From Hortaea werneckii (Eukaryota > Ascomycota > Dothideomycetes > Mycosphaerellales > Teratosphaeriaceae), in the NCBI GenBank assembly GCA_037044905.1, contig JBAOKB010000048.1:310001-374000 (forward strand): 64,000 nucleotides of DNA. The letters run 5' to 3'. The notes beneath the pieces are model-generated. The model was not told the origin of the DNA. It searched no databases and saw nothing but the letters and a program-made list of their open reading frames with translations. Position numbers and translations under genes: made by a program. This document shows, piece by piece, positions 11,355 to 22,917 of the stretch (within the stretch, counting starts at the first letter, position 1; every line of letters begins with the position of its first letter).

Positions 11355-13699
11355 ATGCCGTCGAAGCGAAAGCGGCAAACGCAGCTTACCTTCTCGCCGC
11401 TGCCTTCGTCTTCGCCAGCGAGCCAAGGCTACAACCGTCAGATTCAAGACCGGGCGGCTGCAGTCGGTTACAAGGGCTCTCCCGCGAAGAAGAGACGCAG
11501 GCTGCAGGACAATGACAATGAGGGAAACGGTCTCACCGCTCTGCCCGTGGACGGCGTTAACGAGGAACTACCCACCCCTGCTGCAACAATGCGTGAGAAC
11601 ACAGAAAGCTCGAGTGGAGACGAAGATGGAATTGAAGATCATGAGAACGATCTAGCAAGATCCAGGCGTGAAACAAACGGCAGCAGCAAGCTTCCCTCCA
11701 GGAACAAAAGCGCAGACAGCGGCGACTGGACTTCAGCAATGCAAGGGACCCTGAGAGCTTTGATCCGGCCACCACACTGCCTTCATCGTCTCTCGCCCAT
11801 CCTTCTTCTTCGGCGAAAGCAGGGATGTTAGGTCGTCACAGAAACGATTAGAAAGGGCAAGCATCAAGTGGAGGACAGCGACAGTGACAACGAGCCTTCT
11901 GGGTCCCGCGAGCAGACCGTGAAGCCGAAGAAGAACAGCAAGAAAAGGAGCTCCAAAGTTTCGGAAGCAGGACCAGGGCAGGATGATGTTCAATCATGGA
12001 ATACGAGAAGGTCGAAAAGGCAAGCAAGTGCCACCTCCGCTCCTGCCGCAGTAAGTGAAGACGATGAGGATGACGTTCCGGTCCGTCCAGTACGGAGCTC
12101 TCAAAGAACCGTCGTTGTGTCAGATGATGAGGACGGGGAGGATGATGTTCCTGTTCGTCCCCTACGGAGCTCTCAGAGGACTGTCATCCCTGACGAGGAG
12201 GACGACGATGATGTGATCGCCGTGGATAGGCCGACGGAGCAGCTTGACACAGACGAAGATTCCGGCGAAGACTTGCCTACAACGGCTGGTAAAAAGTCAC
12301 ATGGAAAACGACGTCAACGAAATGACAACAAGTCCTTAAGTGGCTTCGTTGTCGATCGACCCAGCGAGAGTGAGAGCGATAAGGAAAGTGGTAATCAGCC
12401 GACTGGTGGTCGCAAGCGGCGCAGGCAGCCGCGTCAAGAAAGGCATGAGAGCGAAGCAGAGTCAGAAGACGATGAACAACCCGTACGCCTCGCAAACGCC
12501 TTCTATCTCGTCAAGAACAAGCAGATCTAGACGAAGATCTTGATTTCCTAGGCCTGAGCAGCGACCAGGAGGCCCTCAATCGTACGCCTCAAACAACACA
12601 GGCTAAGAAGAAGGCCGCACGCTTGTCAGCTCTGGAACAATTAAAGCGTAAACGAACTAAGCAACCAGAACTAGTTCCTCTTGATGAGGAGGACGAAGAG
12701 GAGGAGTCTGCCGAAGAACCACTTGGCTATCCTGACGATGGTGAAGACGATGGTAGCAGTGAGGTCGAAGAGATCGGCCATCGCCTGCCCACCAGCACTA
12801 GCGCCATGTTCCAAGCTGACGAGGATGATGAGAACTTCGTTGAAGAAGGCGAGGAAGGTGATGGCCCTACAGCAATACCCGAAGGCATGCCAATCGAGTT
12901 CACGTCGTACGCCCGTAAAAAGGCCAAAGACCTCTTCAAGTTCGCAGTCGAATGGATGGTCCAGAAGAAGCTGAATCCCGCTTTCGACATGCAGAACGAA
13001 ATCTACGATCTCACCTTCCGCAAGTTAGACGACGAGGTCAAAGGCCTAGCCGGATCGAAGTTTACCTCCTCAGCCTGGACACCAAACTTCACCATGGCAG
13101 TCCGAAGCCGACCTGAGATCGCTTTCGAGACGTACGAAGAGAGCGAGGGCGCGGCGGGATGGCGAACGACGGCAAATGCGATGCCTGCAACCGCGGCGGA
13201 CACCCTGCGACCTGGCAGGTGCAATTTCAGGGGAAACCCTACCACCCAGCAACCCTGGAAGACGTCAGTCCGCGCCACGACTCAGACGACGAGGACTCGG
13301 AGTCCGACGACGCCGCTTCCTCCAACGACGCAGATCGGACGATGGCGATCAGCCCGGCCACGACCACACCGGCCGCCAAATCCCCCCGCCAATACCATCT
13401 ACTACGTCGGGAAGTTCTGCATGGCCAACGCACGCACAGCCCATACGCTGAACCATTGGCGCTGGCACCTCTACCAGTGGGCCGTCATGTGGCTGACGAA
13501 AACCGGCTACATGACGGACGAGAAGGTCGTGAAGCGCGACGGGTGGAGCAGTACGAAGAGGCGGAAGTACGCGAATAAGGTCGTGGACCGCATGGAAGCG
13601 GATGGGGTCGTGGGTGATCTTTGGAAGGAGTTTAGGAAAAATTTGGATGAAGCGCGGACGAGTAAGCAGGGAAGGTTTGATGCTGGGTGGGATGATTGA
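11355..13699 (+). CDS. DUF4211-domain nuclear protein, five frameshifts
   Basis: Intronless gene for about 781 residues, function unknown. The start MPSKRKRQTQLTFSPLPSSS is the family N-terminus. A long acidic and basic disordered region follows, including a duplicated block (DDVPVRP-x-RSSQRTV at about 12070 and 12145). The C-terminal third is the DUF4211 domain: FAVEWMVQKKLNPAFDMQN, then a zinc-binding-like CDACNRGGHPATWQ, then YYVGKFCMANARTAHTLNHW. It reads through only with five one-base corrections: about 11715-11728 (missing), 11830 (extra), 12488 (missing), 13148-13158 (missing) and the C run 13382-13387 (extra). Net length is 3n-1, as these predict. Nuclear location is inferred from basic clusters such as KKRRR. 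Confidence 0.8.
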
Positions 13700-14642
13700 T
13701 GGGATGGAGCTTTCCATCTTCTTTTTTCTCCACCCTCCTCTTCCTTTGCTGTTGATCCTTGGTGGTGGGAGCAGAAAAATGACGGCATTCAGGACAAGGT
13801 TGACGGTTTTCTTTACAGCTATGATCTGGTGGTTTTCAAAGCAGGGTCAGGTAGGCAGTTTTGACAGCTTTGAATGTTGACACACAGCGCCCCCTTAGGC
13901 AAAAGGCTGGGATAAGAGGCTTACATTACTGCGGTCTCCCAGATTTCAAAAACTTTCATCTTCAAACCTGTCGTACGTGAAAACAGTTCATCTCAACTTT
14001 GCATTTATCCTTTTGATTCTCACTCGATTGACAGACAAATAATGCTGTATTTGCTCGGTCGTGATACAAGTTGTCTACATAGTGCCTTAGTAGTGATAAC
14101 ACATACGTAGACCTGGCCGGTTGCCTGGTGGTGTGACTACAGGTGGATGTAAATTGGTAGCTACCTACACACCCGCCCATTATTGTGGGAGTCCTTTCGT
14201 CCTCAGGCGAATTTCAGCCACTCTCAGCTGCCGGATGCAAGGGTCTTCGGTACCTGCATTGTTGCGCAAGGTGCTAGCACAGCTCAGCCTCCTGTAACGT
14301 CCTGCAACACATGAAAGCATATGCCGCTTCTTCCGAGAGGAGTCAAGGCGAACATTGTGGAAGGAGAGGCGGTGCAGGACGTGTTGCGTCAATGCACAGG
14401 CTCGGTTCCTGCCGAATGCGGTGGCTGTGCCAGCAAGCTTCACATGGTCAGTTGCTACAGTAGCCAGCTGCATGGTCTTGGTGCTTGGGCCTTCACTTGT
14501 TTTATACTACTGACCGTTAAGGATCTTCAGAAGTCTTGACAGAACACCACTACTCTCCGACCGAACACTTCTCATCCACTCTACCTTTATCTTGACATTG
14601 CCTCCAACACCACACCACCCTCTCTAGCGTTACAGCAGAACC
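13700..14642. other. intergenic
   Basis: 3' flank of the DUF4211 gene and 5' flank of the vWA gene. No further gene or repeat recognised. Confidence 0.45.
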
Positions 14643-16892
14643 ATGGGAGTAAGTCCTCCGTTATCGCGCTATCGATGCCCCGCACTGCCCCTCGCACGTC
14701 ATAACCATGGCCACCTCATACAGACGACACCTGTCGATGGATGGGAGAGCCGGGCAGACGTTGAGGCAGATGTCAAAATATCACATACTGATTACGGCTA
14801 CAGTTAGCAAGTAAACTCGCCGCAGCCCAGGGCGGTGCGGTTGCAGTCGCAAACTACTCGCAGCAGCACCAGCAAGCGGGACCTGGTGCTCCGCCGCCCG
14901 GAGGTCAGCAAGCCGGCGGATATCGTATGTGCCCAGGCTGTGACGCGCACTGCTCCTCGCAACTTCCGATGACCCTTCAATACTAAAGCGTTACTAACAC
15001 CTCGTAGCCGGGAAACCATCCTACCAAGCTTACCCCGGTGGCGCAGCGGTAAGTGACTCTTAATCATCATCTCTTCCTTTCTTTCTTCGTTTCGTGCCCT
15101 CTTTGGATTCGCGACAACAACACCTGGACTATCCGCAACACCATCTTATCACCATGCCGCTAGCCGCGAAGATGGCCGCCAGCGGCGCCAGTGCGCCTTA
15201 TCCTTCGGCTTTACAGCCTGGGTACCCTCCTCAACAAGGCCATCAGTCTCCCGCGCCTGGATACCACGACCGCCGCCTCCACCACCCTCACATAGTCCTT
15301 ATGCGCAAGCAGGCGCTCCATACCAGCAGAGTCCCTATTCGCAGCCACCAACGCCATACGGACAGCCTCCAAGGCCGCAAACTCAGTCACCCTACCCTGG
15401 CCAGCAACCACCATATGGCCAGGGTCCTCCTGGTGGATACGGCTATGTTCGTCATTATAGATTTCCTTGTCGCATCAGTGTCTGGAGAAGGAATGATAAG
15501 CTGACATTCTTCTTGACAGGGCGGTCCACCACCGGGCCCTCCACCGCAGCAAGGCGGCTACGGACAACCTCCACCCGGCCAATATGGCGCCCCCCACCAG
15601 GACCACCCCCAGGCCAGCAATATGGAGGAGGACCACCTCCGATGGGCGGCGCAGGCCCAGGCGACATTCAAGGTTATCAAAGGCAACTAGAACAAGCCGT
15701 CCAAGAGAAGGGGCTCTCGGCTTTCTACGGACCAGGCACACCTGGCGCACAAAAGCTGCCAGGCATCGCGGCGCATGCTGCGCAACAGGTGGATCGTCTC
15801 TGTGGAGCCTGGCGCATCCAGCGTGAGATCGCCACGGATATCGTTCGCTTGGCGCTCTACGATGTAGTCATCTTCATCGACGACAGTGGCTCCATGTCCT
15901 TTGAAGAGAATGGAGAGCGCATCAAAGACTTGCAGCTTATTCTGCAGCGCGTCGCTTTTGCAGCTACACTTTTCGACCAGGATGGAATCGAACTCCGCTT
16001 CATGAACGACGACAGCATCCCACCGAATATGATCTCCGGCATTAGGACGGAGCAGCAGATCGAGCAGATTATGCAGAACAAGCGTTACAAGGGTCTGACG
16101 CCGTTTGGAACCGAGCTGAGGAAGAAGGTTATCGACCCGATCTTGGTGCAGAAACTGCGTAGTGGAATGGAGAAGCCGCTTCTGATCATCAGCATCACAG
16201 ACGGACAGCCCGCAGGCGAGAGTGCAAATGCTCTTATGGACACTGTGCGGTATGCCGTCGATGAAGCTCGTCGATCGCGATACGGTCAAGGGGCTGTGGC
16301 GTTCCAGTTTGCACAGGTTGGAAACGACCAGAAGGCTACTGAGTTCCTGGCTAAGCTGGACAACGACCCCATGGTCGGCCGTGAGGTTGATTGTACATCA
16401 AGTAAGTTGTTAAAGGAGGCCAACCACGGCGTTTGCATGGGAGAACAACCAAGAAACTGACATATTTCCCTTTCTAGACTACGAGAACGAATCCGCCGAG
16501 ATGGCACGCGCCCAGCCGCCTGTAGATCTCACCCCGGATCTCTGGATGATCAAGCTCATCCTCGGCGCCATCGACCCCAGCTACGACACCAAGACGAGAA
16601 GGCCAACATGGCGCCTGGCGCCGGCATGCCTCCTCCACAGCATGGCGGCTACGGCGGTCCTCCTCCAGGTCAGTACGGCGGTCCCCCACCCGGTCAGTAT
16701 GGCGGTCCGCCGCCCGGTCAATACGGCGGTCCTCCTCCGGGTCAGTACGGCGGTCCTCCACCTGGCCAGTACGGTGGCCCGCCTCCAGGCCAGTACGGCC
16801 AGGGCCCTCCCGGTGGGTATAACAGGCCTCCGCCGGGCCCGCCGGGTCAGGGAGGGTATGGTGCGCCGCCGCCTGGCCCGCCTAGGTATTGA
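14643..16892 (+). CDS. von Willebrand factor A domain protein with Pro/Gly/Tyr-rich flanks, three frameshifts
   Basis: Predicted protein of about 565 residues. Exons are 14643-14648 (two codons), 14804-14924, 15008-15048, 15217-15446, the fifth 15520-16401 and 16478-16892. After a Gln/Pro/Tyr-rich leader comes a vWA domain containing FIDDSGSMSFEE, the D-x-S-x-S metal-ion site, and later ISITDGQPAGES. The tail consists of six 8-residue GGPPPGQY repeats. vWA domains bind protein ligands through a divalent cation; the flanks look intrinsically disordered, so a cytoplasmic scaffold is a reasonable guess. Single missing bases are needed at 15264, in the C run 15590-15595, and at 16593. The third intron (15049-15216) is the least certain; its exon length fits the frame once the missing base is counted. 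Confidence 0.78.
16653..16796 (+). repeat. coding minisatellite, 6 x 24 bp
   Basis: Six tandem 24-bp units encode GGPPPGQY at the end of the vWA protein. Units differ mainly at third codon positions, showing selection on the peptide or old divergence. Confidence 0.9.
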
Positions 16893-17830
16893 GGTGGGAG
16901 ATCTTGTGCCCGATGAAGGTTGCGTGAGAAGGAAGTTCTCGGGAGCATTTTAATGGGGGTTTGGTGTAAGGGTTCCCAGTACGGGGTTTTTGAGGGAGAG
17001 GGAGGGAAAAGCTCGGCATGACTTTGAAGGCGGAAGGCTTTTCTGGGGAATGCTGCCTACTTAAAGCCTATATGTGTGTTGCGATCGGGATCGATGGTGC
17101 TGGCCTTCTATCAGTATCAATATTATGTGTCGTCGAGGCTTCTCTCACCGTTTGAAGGACAAAGATGGAGACGGGTGGACTTGTCACATAGCAGCAACCC
17201 ATCTTCCAAAAAAAAAAGAAAAGAAAAAAAAAGACATCAGCTCCTTCGAAACCCCAAGTATGCAAGAAGGTTTTATCCCCACTTTTTGTCTCATTCCCTT
17301 GTCTTCCCCTCCTCGCTCACTCCCCGTCATTTATCTCGCCCTTTTTGGCATCTCAGCCCACCAAGAAAGAGGAGAAGAATTGAAACGACTGTCCACCGCC
17401 CGAAAATCTATCACCACTCTGCTAGACCAGGAATGGTGGACCGCCAGGTATACGGATACGGCAGACTCGTTCCGTCACTCGTGCCATGTCCTTGAGACCC
17501 GTGTCACCATATTTGTTTCCCACCTTCCCACTGGGAAAGGGGAAAGGGAAATGCATCTGTACTCCGCTACCGTGGTATGGGATCTAGAAGTCAAATGCGA
17601 GGTTGAGAGTCGCTAGGACAAATCATTGTATATAATCTCCCCCATTTTCCCTCTCCCTTTCCTCTCTGCTTTTCTCCAACCCATCATCCTTTTCAGAAAT
17701 ACTTCAGAGGAATCTCTACAGTACCACACCTTCTCCATTTTCCCAGAAATAAACCAACACTAAGAATCCTTACCATCCCCGCCAAATCAAACTCCCACAC
17801 AAAAAAAAAAAAAAAACAAAAAGAACAATC
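16893..17830. other. intergenic
   Basis: No convincing gene. Open frames between about 17070 and 17620 on the + strand lack domain signatures. From about 17635 the sequence becomes pyrimidine-rich, and A16 lies at 17801-17816. Confidence 0.45.
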
Positions 17831-18960
17831 ATGAAGACCTGCCTTCTCACCACCCCCTCCTCCTCTTCGCCCTGGGGAGTGAAGACCATCTCCGCCCTCC
17901 CGGCCACCAGCGATGCCGCCGTACTGGCAGCTGGAGTGGGGCCCGCCGCCATCGCCGAAAAAATGGTGACATCCTCGTCGACGCCCGCGGCGCTGGAGAT
18001 GGAGAAGAGGACCTTCAACCCCTTGCGGGGATGTTGGCACCATCACTGTAAAAATCCCCCTTTCCCCTTTCCCTCTCCTCCCTTCCCTGTCCTCCCTTCC
18101 CCCGGTCCCCCCCGGTCCCCCCTCTTCCCCCCCAAAAAAATCCAAAAAAAAAAAAAAAAAAAAAAAGGGTACTAATAGATGAGAATCCCACATGCAGGCA
18201 ACCCCACCCTCGACAAATGTCAAAAACGGTGCGACCGGGACAACCCGCGCAAACTCGATAAAGAGTACCATGAGAACAAACAGGAACGAAACAGTGTAAA
18301 GATCAGTGTTATTATTTGCTCAGCGGGGAGGGGAATTGGCAGGAGATGGGGATGGGGGATGCGCATGAGCAGGCGCTGAAGGATGCCGAGGAGGAGAAGG
18401 AGGATGAGAAGAGGGTTGAGGGGGGGAAGTGCTGATTTCTTTTTTTTTTTTTTTCGAGATCTTTTGGAGTTGGTTTGGTTGGGTTCTTTTTTTTTTTTTC
18501 TTTTTTTCTCCCCTCTTCTTCTTCTTAATGGCGGGATGGTGGAAAGAGCGGGAAGATGGCTTGGGAGAGCGGAGAAGACGGTGGCTTGGGGGGGGGGGGG
18601 GGAATTTGATTGGTGGGATCGACGAAGAGAGGAGGGCGGGAAAGTGAGTGGGAAGATACTGCGATTTCGTTCTGCTACCGATTGGGTTTTTCTTGCGGTC
18701 TTTTTAGTCCAATGGAATACAAGCTCCCTACATATTACTTTTCCGATTTTCAAAACAGACCCCATCCCTCCTCACAACCCTCCCTCATCACTCCCCCTCC
18801 GAACTCGTATTCCTCCTCCCCCTGTCCTCCCCCACCTCCACCTTTCCCCCCTCTCTCCCCTCCCCACCCCCCTCCCCCTTCCCATTCCACCTCTCCAACA
18901 TCCTCCTAACCTGCGGCCCCCACACCCCCTCCCCCTTAGCCAGATCCTCATACGGTAAAG
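17635..18960. repeat. homopurine/homopyrimidine low-complexity region
   Basis: The stretch switches between C/T-rich and G/A-rich blocks with long runs: A16 at 17801, C-rich 18050-18130, A23 at 18144-18166, T15 at 18440-18454, T13 at 18487-18499, G15 at 18588-18602, and a nearly pure C/T block 18765-18905. The pyrimidine block overlaps the 3' end of PUS4. Confidence 0.85.
17831..18435 (+). CDS. doubtful small cysteine-containing protein
   Basis: A possible three-exon gene: 17831-18047, 18198-18264 and 18324-18435. The first exon starts MKTCLLTT, carries a dibasic KR after about 60 residues, and is followed by a segment with four spaced cysteines (GCWHHHC, then KCQKRC) and an acidic helical end (DAEEEKEDEKRVEGGKC). 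In the next frame the first exon would give a hydrophobic LLLFALG stretch like a signal peptide, which would fit a processed secreted protein if two small sequence errors are present. The second donor site (GTACCA) is weak and the gene lies wholly within low-complexity DNA. It may not be real. Confidence 0.25.
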
Positions 18961-20302
18961 CGTTGACGCCTAATTCGAAATCCCCCTGGCGCGTGCGGAC
19001 GAGTTCGGCCATGCAGCCGAGGGAATCCGCCGCGGCGCCGAGGTCGTGGCATAGGGAGCGGACGTAGAAGCCGGAGGTGACGGTCATGCGGAGACGGATG
19101 GCGGGGGCGGGACAGGGGGGTGATGGTGATGAGGGGGTTGTTTGGGATGATGGAGGTGGGTTTTCGGTGGTGGGGAGGGGTTGGTCGGGAGATGTTGTGG
19201 TGGCGTTCGCTGGGTTTTCGGTGGTCGGGGTTGAGTCTGCTGCTGCATCTTGAGATTCCGGAATCGAGGGTTCTTTGGGCAGGGCACCTGAGACGACTGG
19301 GGTCTCTTCGCTGGGTTGGGGAGCGGCCTTGGCTCGTTTGGGTGAGGGAGGCGCAGGGAGAGAGCCATCCTGCGCAGTTACTGCCCCACCGACTGTTTCT
19401 TCCTCGCGGGCCTCATGCTTCTCGTCCTCTCCATCTCTCTTCTCTTCCCCATCACACTCCCTTGCTTCGTAGCCTCATTCCCCTGATCTTCCAAGCCTAG
19501 AACCTCATCGACCAACCTTTTTTCCTCCCCCTCAGCTTCTGCTCCTGGCCAGGCAAACCCATGCTTACCCCCTTCCAACCACTCCAGCACCTCCAGCTCC
19601 TTGACATCGACGGGACACTCCTCAATCTGATATCCTTCTGGCAAGCTCTTCCCTTCCCGCGCATACTCATACAGCCTCTTACCCTGGATCCTTTTGGCGG
19701 AGAAGATGGGCGGCTTCTGCATGATCTTGCCCCGGAACGCCTTCACTTTCTCCTCCACCACTTCCCTCGTAACATGGCCGTAAGGCTTCCGGGCGACAAT
19801 CTTGCCCTCGGTATCATAGCTGTCCGTCGCGGCGCCAAAGAGAAGGACGGTCTCGTAGGACTTGGTACATTCGAGGAACTCGTTGAGGCGTTTGGTCCCC
19901 GCGCCGATGCCTAAGATCAGGACGCCGGTGGCGAGGGGGTCGAGGGTGCCGCCATGGCCGATCTTGACCTGAATTGGCTGCCGTTGTTTCCAGCTCCGGC
20001 GCTTCTGCTTCTGGTTGTGGGACTCGCGGTCGCGACGGGCGCGTTCGGCGTGCAGCCAGGGCTGGAAGAGGGCGGAGGGGTTGAAGTGGGATTGGACGTC
20101 GCGGATGACTTGGGCGGAGGTTATACCACGGGGTTTGTTGATTGCTGAGGATGAGGGAGAGACAGGGTCAGCGGGGATGGTGTCCGGCGGGGATGGGTTA
20201 AATCTTTGTCTATATAGAGATGGATAGATATAGAGATAGGAAGCCTACTGTACCGAAGACGCCCTCGAGGATGGGACCGCTGGGCGGAGAGGGTGGAGAC
20301 AT
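18788..20302 (-). CDS. PUS4: TruB-family tRNA pseudouridine-55 synthase, one frameshift
   Basis: Makes pseudouridine 55 in the T-loop of tRNAs, in nucleus and mitochondria in yeast. Exons are 20302-20254 and 20144-18788, about 468 residues. Diagnostic pieces are GVFAINKPRGITSAQV, the catalytic GHGGTLDPLATGVLILG with its Asp, KSYETVLLFGAATDSYDTEG, KPPIFSAKRIQGKRLYEYAR, and the late TVTSGFYVRSLCHDLG. A long Ser/Thr/Pro/Glu-rich insert of over 100 residues separates the last two, as in other filamentous fungi. One base is missing at about 19460-19480 within this insert; total length is 3n-1. The C-terminus is Gly/Glu-rich and lies in the pyrimidine tract. Divergent from the RFTS gene. Confidence 0.9.
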
Positions 20303-20700
20303 GGTGGATGGGGTGGCGTGTCGGATGGTCTGCCGGAGGATGTGACTACCGCGCATGAAGAAGGAGGAGAAGAGAAGGCGCAACCTAAGGCCTTACCTTC
20401 CACATATCACTGGGCAGACGCATGTGAAAGTCGGAAATCGATTCCTGCCTGAGGTACATGCGGTAGTGCGGGATAAGGTTGCGATCGGCCCGACCGATAG
20501 CGGAGTGCGGCGCGCCTTCTTCGCGAAGCCGGTGCGCGTCTGCAAATGGAAGCGCCTCGTTTCGCGTCGACTGCTGACTGCTGACTGGGACTTTGTCGCA
20601 TACTGTACCATAAGGCACCTTACCTTAAGGTATCATCTCGGACACCCCACACCCTCCGATGAGGATGCGAATCATTGATTGAGACTATTAATCAAAACCC
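20303..20700. promoter_or_regulatory. shared upstream region of PUS4 and RFTS genes
   Basis: 398 bp separate the divergent starts at 20302 and 20701. It contains an AAGGCACCTTACCTTAAGGT sequence at about 20611-20630 that can fold back on itself; no TATA box is evident. Confidence 0.45.
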
Positions 20701-22754
20701 ATGTCGCAAGCTCAACCCCACCCAGAATCCCACCTCCTCTCCCCGCTCCACCCCGTCCACGATGCCGACCCCGATCACTGGCCTGAGTTCGACGTGACCA
20801 ATGCCCGCGTGACGGCTGCTGACTCCGATGATCTGGTCCCACTCCTCACGGCCACTGAACACTACCCACTCGTCCTCACCGGTTCCCTGCAACCCCTGCC
20901 GGACGAGTACCGCGATCGATATATTGGCCAAGGCACCAGGCGCTCCGACACCATTCGAGTTCCCGATGTGCGTCTGTTCGCCTACGGTCAGTATGCTGAC
21001 GGGAGCGTCGTCTTGTGGGCGGCGGGGCAGGCTGGCTGGTATACCATCAAGCCGGCCCGACCCTATCGATCGATTTACACGCGCATGGTGGAGGGAGTAA
21101 AGATGTTATATTTTGTCGCCGACATGTATCGAGAAGAGCGGAAACAGGGAAAGGGCAAGAATGCAACCCCATTACCGCCATACACAGCTGAGGAGCTGTT
21201 TGAGCAGTATGCGTTGGAGATGTGGGACGACGCAAGTCGGATGGAGGAGGCACGCACGATCATAGAAGACCATCGAGATTTCCTCATCACGAGTATGCTG
21301 GGTGGCAGGGAAGGCATGGACTGGAAGAAGAATCCGCTGTATCTCCATTTCAAAAAGACATTTCCTCAAGAACATGACGCAATCCTGTATAGGATAGCCG
21401 GTCCAGGGAAGAAGAGCACGGCGGCTCAGAGGGTGGCGAGACAGCAAAGTGTGGACTCTACAAGCACAAGTAGTTCGTTGAAGAGGAAACGAGGGCGGCC
21501 GAGGAGAGACGAATCGCTTGCTGGGAGTGTTGCAGGAGATGCAAGTGCCAGTCAGACAGGGAGGAAGAAAGCAACCGACGTGATCAGTCTGGACTCCAGC
21601 TCGACCACCACAAGATCTGGTTCTCGACGGACCGCCGCCGCATCCGCGAAACCCCGTACTCAGCCGTCAAGAGCAAACAGTCAGACAACCCGAAGTTCTG
21701 CACCTCCAACCCGACGAACTCGACATACTCCCGATGCGCCCCTTACCGAATCCGTCACACATCCCCACCGTTGGCCGAGCCAACAGTCCGAACATGAAGT
21801 AACAACGCCGAAGGCAGAGACCAGCGACTCCGATGACGAAGTCACAGCCCGACAAGCACGAAAAGGCCGTTCATCGCTGCGCCTTAAACCCAGCGCATCC
21901 GGTGGCAAGAGCGCCAAAGCCGCCAGTAAAGGCGGCAAAGGCAAAGCACCTGCCTTTCCGGATCCAAGTCGCGACCCTGACGACGACGAAGAAGAAGAAA
22001 GCGAAGACGAATTAAACAGCAGTCCTACCCAGAAACGCCAACCTGACGACTCCACCGCTCATGAATCACGATCCCCAGCATCCCGCCACCGCAAACGCCG
22101 AACGAACCATCCTCACCATCCGTCACACGACCCCACCAAGACTACCACCACCGAACCTGCCTCCTCCAACCCAACCCCCGACCACCTGCCCCCAACCCCC
22201 TCAACCTCCCCATCCTCCTCCTCCTCCCCCCACCAACCTCCGACCCTACCCATCTAACCCACACCGCCGACCCTTTACAAGAGAACACCTGGCTCTGCGC
22301 CCTCGACGGGTGCACGCATAAAATCTTCCTCGCCTCGGAACCGGCGAGCCAGCGGTTAATCCGCGAACATTATAGATTGCACGCGTACGATGACGATGAG
22401 CGGGTGCGGTTGGTGGGGAGTTTGCAGGCGCCGAGTTTGCCTGTGGGGCATCTGATGGAGCGGGTGCGGTTGGTGGCGAGACGGCGGGAGGGGGGAGAAG
22501 GATGGCAGGAAGGGGATGTGGGGGGTGGTGCTGAGGATGTAGAGGGGGAGGAGATGAAGAAGGATGATGAGGGGAGGGAGAAGCAGGAAGAGGAGGAGGA
22601 TGGGGGAGACGTGATGGAGGTGAAGAAGGGGACGGTGGTGCAGGGTAGTAGTAGTCAGATGCCGGGAAGGCCGAAGATGCCGAGTAGTCGGTACCCTCCT
22701 CCCTCTGCCGCTACTGCTACTGCGGCTATCGAGCCGATTGTGCAGCGGTATTGA
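20701..22754 (+). CDS. RFTS-domain and C2H2-finger protein, Raf2/DIM-7-like candidate, one frameshift
   Basis: Intronless gene for about 684 residues. The N-terminal 160 residues resemble the replication-foci targeting (RFTS) domain known from DNMT1 and from Raf2 of the fission-yeast H3K9 methylation complex: LLSPLHPVHDADPDHWPEF, then LFAYGQYADGSVVLWAAGQ and GWYTIKPARPYRSIY. A disordered Ser/Lys-rich middle follows, with an AT-hook-like KRKRGRPRR near residue 260. The C-terminus has a C2H2 finger (WLCALDGCTHKIF, then LIREHYRLH). This order, RFTS plus zinc finger, argues for Raf2/DIM-7, the adaptor that brings the Cul4-Ddb1 ligase to heterochromatin; that identity is inference. The frame slips at about 22200-22245 (one base missing). 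Confidence 0.72.
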
Positions 22755-22917
22755 GGAAAGAACGTTGAGAAGAAAGGGAAAAGACAAAAAGCACGCATAT
22801 CAAGAAAGTAAAAACACTACAAATGCATTTTTTTAAAACCTGCCTTACTCGCGCGAAGTTATTACTCTGGTATTATTAACCGCGAATTTTTCCTCTCCTC
22901 CTCCAGTCCAGTTGGTC

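Noticed and set aside
6048..13699. Repeat-induced point mutation as cause of the gene damage
   Set aside because: The changes are indels, not C-to-T substitutions, and the genes are not repeated.
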